Assembly (NCBI GenBank): GCA_046074645.1
Contig: JBJTOP010000217.1
Coordinates: forward strand, 1-14,597
DNA: 14,597 nucleotides
Reading direction: 5' to 3'
DNA from: SXXK01 sp046074645
GTDB lineage: Bacteria > Planctomycetota > Planctomycetia > Planctomycetales > Planctomycetaceae
Shown one piece after another: positions 14,503 through 14,597 of the stretch. The notes beneath the pieces were generated by a model that was not told the origin of the DNA, did not search any database, and was given only the letters and a program-made list of their open reading frames with translations. Each line of letters opens with the position of its first letter. The stretch's first letter is position 1. A program made the translations under genes and the position numbers.

Positions 14503-14597
14503 ACCCCATCCTGCCAGAAAGTCAAGTCTGGCTTTGGGACTGCATTTTCGATGCGGATTATCGCTGGTGATTGCAGTTGCAGTGTGGGTCCGCGTTT

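Larger units (their letters stand above)
14137..14597. other. repeat-bearing right edge
   Basis: No believable gene. It holds dispersed element copy B (14160-14393), a short module of the same family in opposite orientation (14472-14502), and about 95 bases of unassigned sequence to the window end. Confidence 0.7.

Overview
The window looks like chromosome from a planctomycete (order Planctomycetales); the genus cannot be read from the sequence. Supporting signs are a Tat-exported Gfo/Idh/MocA oxidoreductase next to a secreted SUMF1-fold protein, an amino-acid-kinase-family protein of the type linked to tetrahydromethanopterin/methanofuran C1 chemistry, a small secreted carboxypeptidase-regulatory-like protein, moderately high GC, many weak Shine-Dalgarno sites and short transcription units on both strands. 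All family calls come from reading motifs; no search was run.

Layout. Positions 1-403 hold no convincing gene, only small palindromes and a terminator serving the leftward gene after it. Positions 467-1018 (minus) encode a small secreted protein with a Gly/Val-rich C-terminal helix. A rightward block follows: radical SAM protein (GTG 1256-2350), MscS-type channel (2456-3535) and tRNA(Ile)-lysidine synthase tilS (3575-4612). Facing it on the minus strand are a RelE/HigB2-like toxin candidate (4588-4965), a Panacea-domain (DUF4065) antitoxin candidate (4962-5540) and, further upstream, an MfnE-like kinase (5619-6302). A methyltransferase (GTG 6374-7192) diverges from the kinase. Next come a repeat-bearing spacer, a minus-strand pair with a 4-base overlap (AAA ATPase 8673-9467, then a GalT-like protein 7603-8676), and a rightward series: purM (9570-10640), an unrecognised protein with a possible effector-type hydrophobic core (10789-11772), the Tat Gfo/Idh/MocA protein (11909-13249) and the SUMF1 protein (13303-14136). 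The right end is gene-free and repetitive.

How the parts fit. The most system-like locus is 4588-5540. Its two genes share a GTGA start/stop overlap, the upstream product has Panacea/SocA-like features and the downstream one has a RelE/HigB2-type signature. The DNA is visibly AT-richer than the housekeeping genes beside it, and the toxin gene runs 25 bases into the 3' end of tilS. This reads as a horizontally acquired PanAT-type toxin-antitoxin module inserted between core genes.

The second notable feature is a pair of inverted, roughly 240-bp non-coding elements (7322-7567 and 14160-14393) enclosing about 6.6 kb. Each carries an imperfect hairpin of G/C/A-rich 8-base units. A partial third module lies at 14472-14502. 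This suggests a dispersed, probably non-autonomous, palindromic repeat family.
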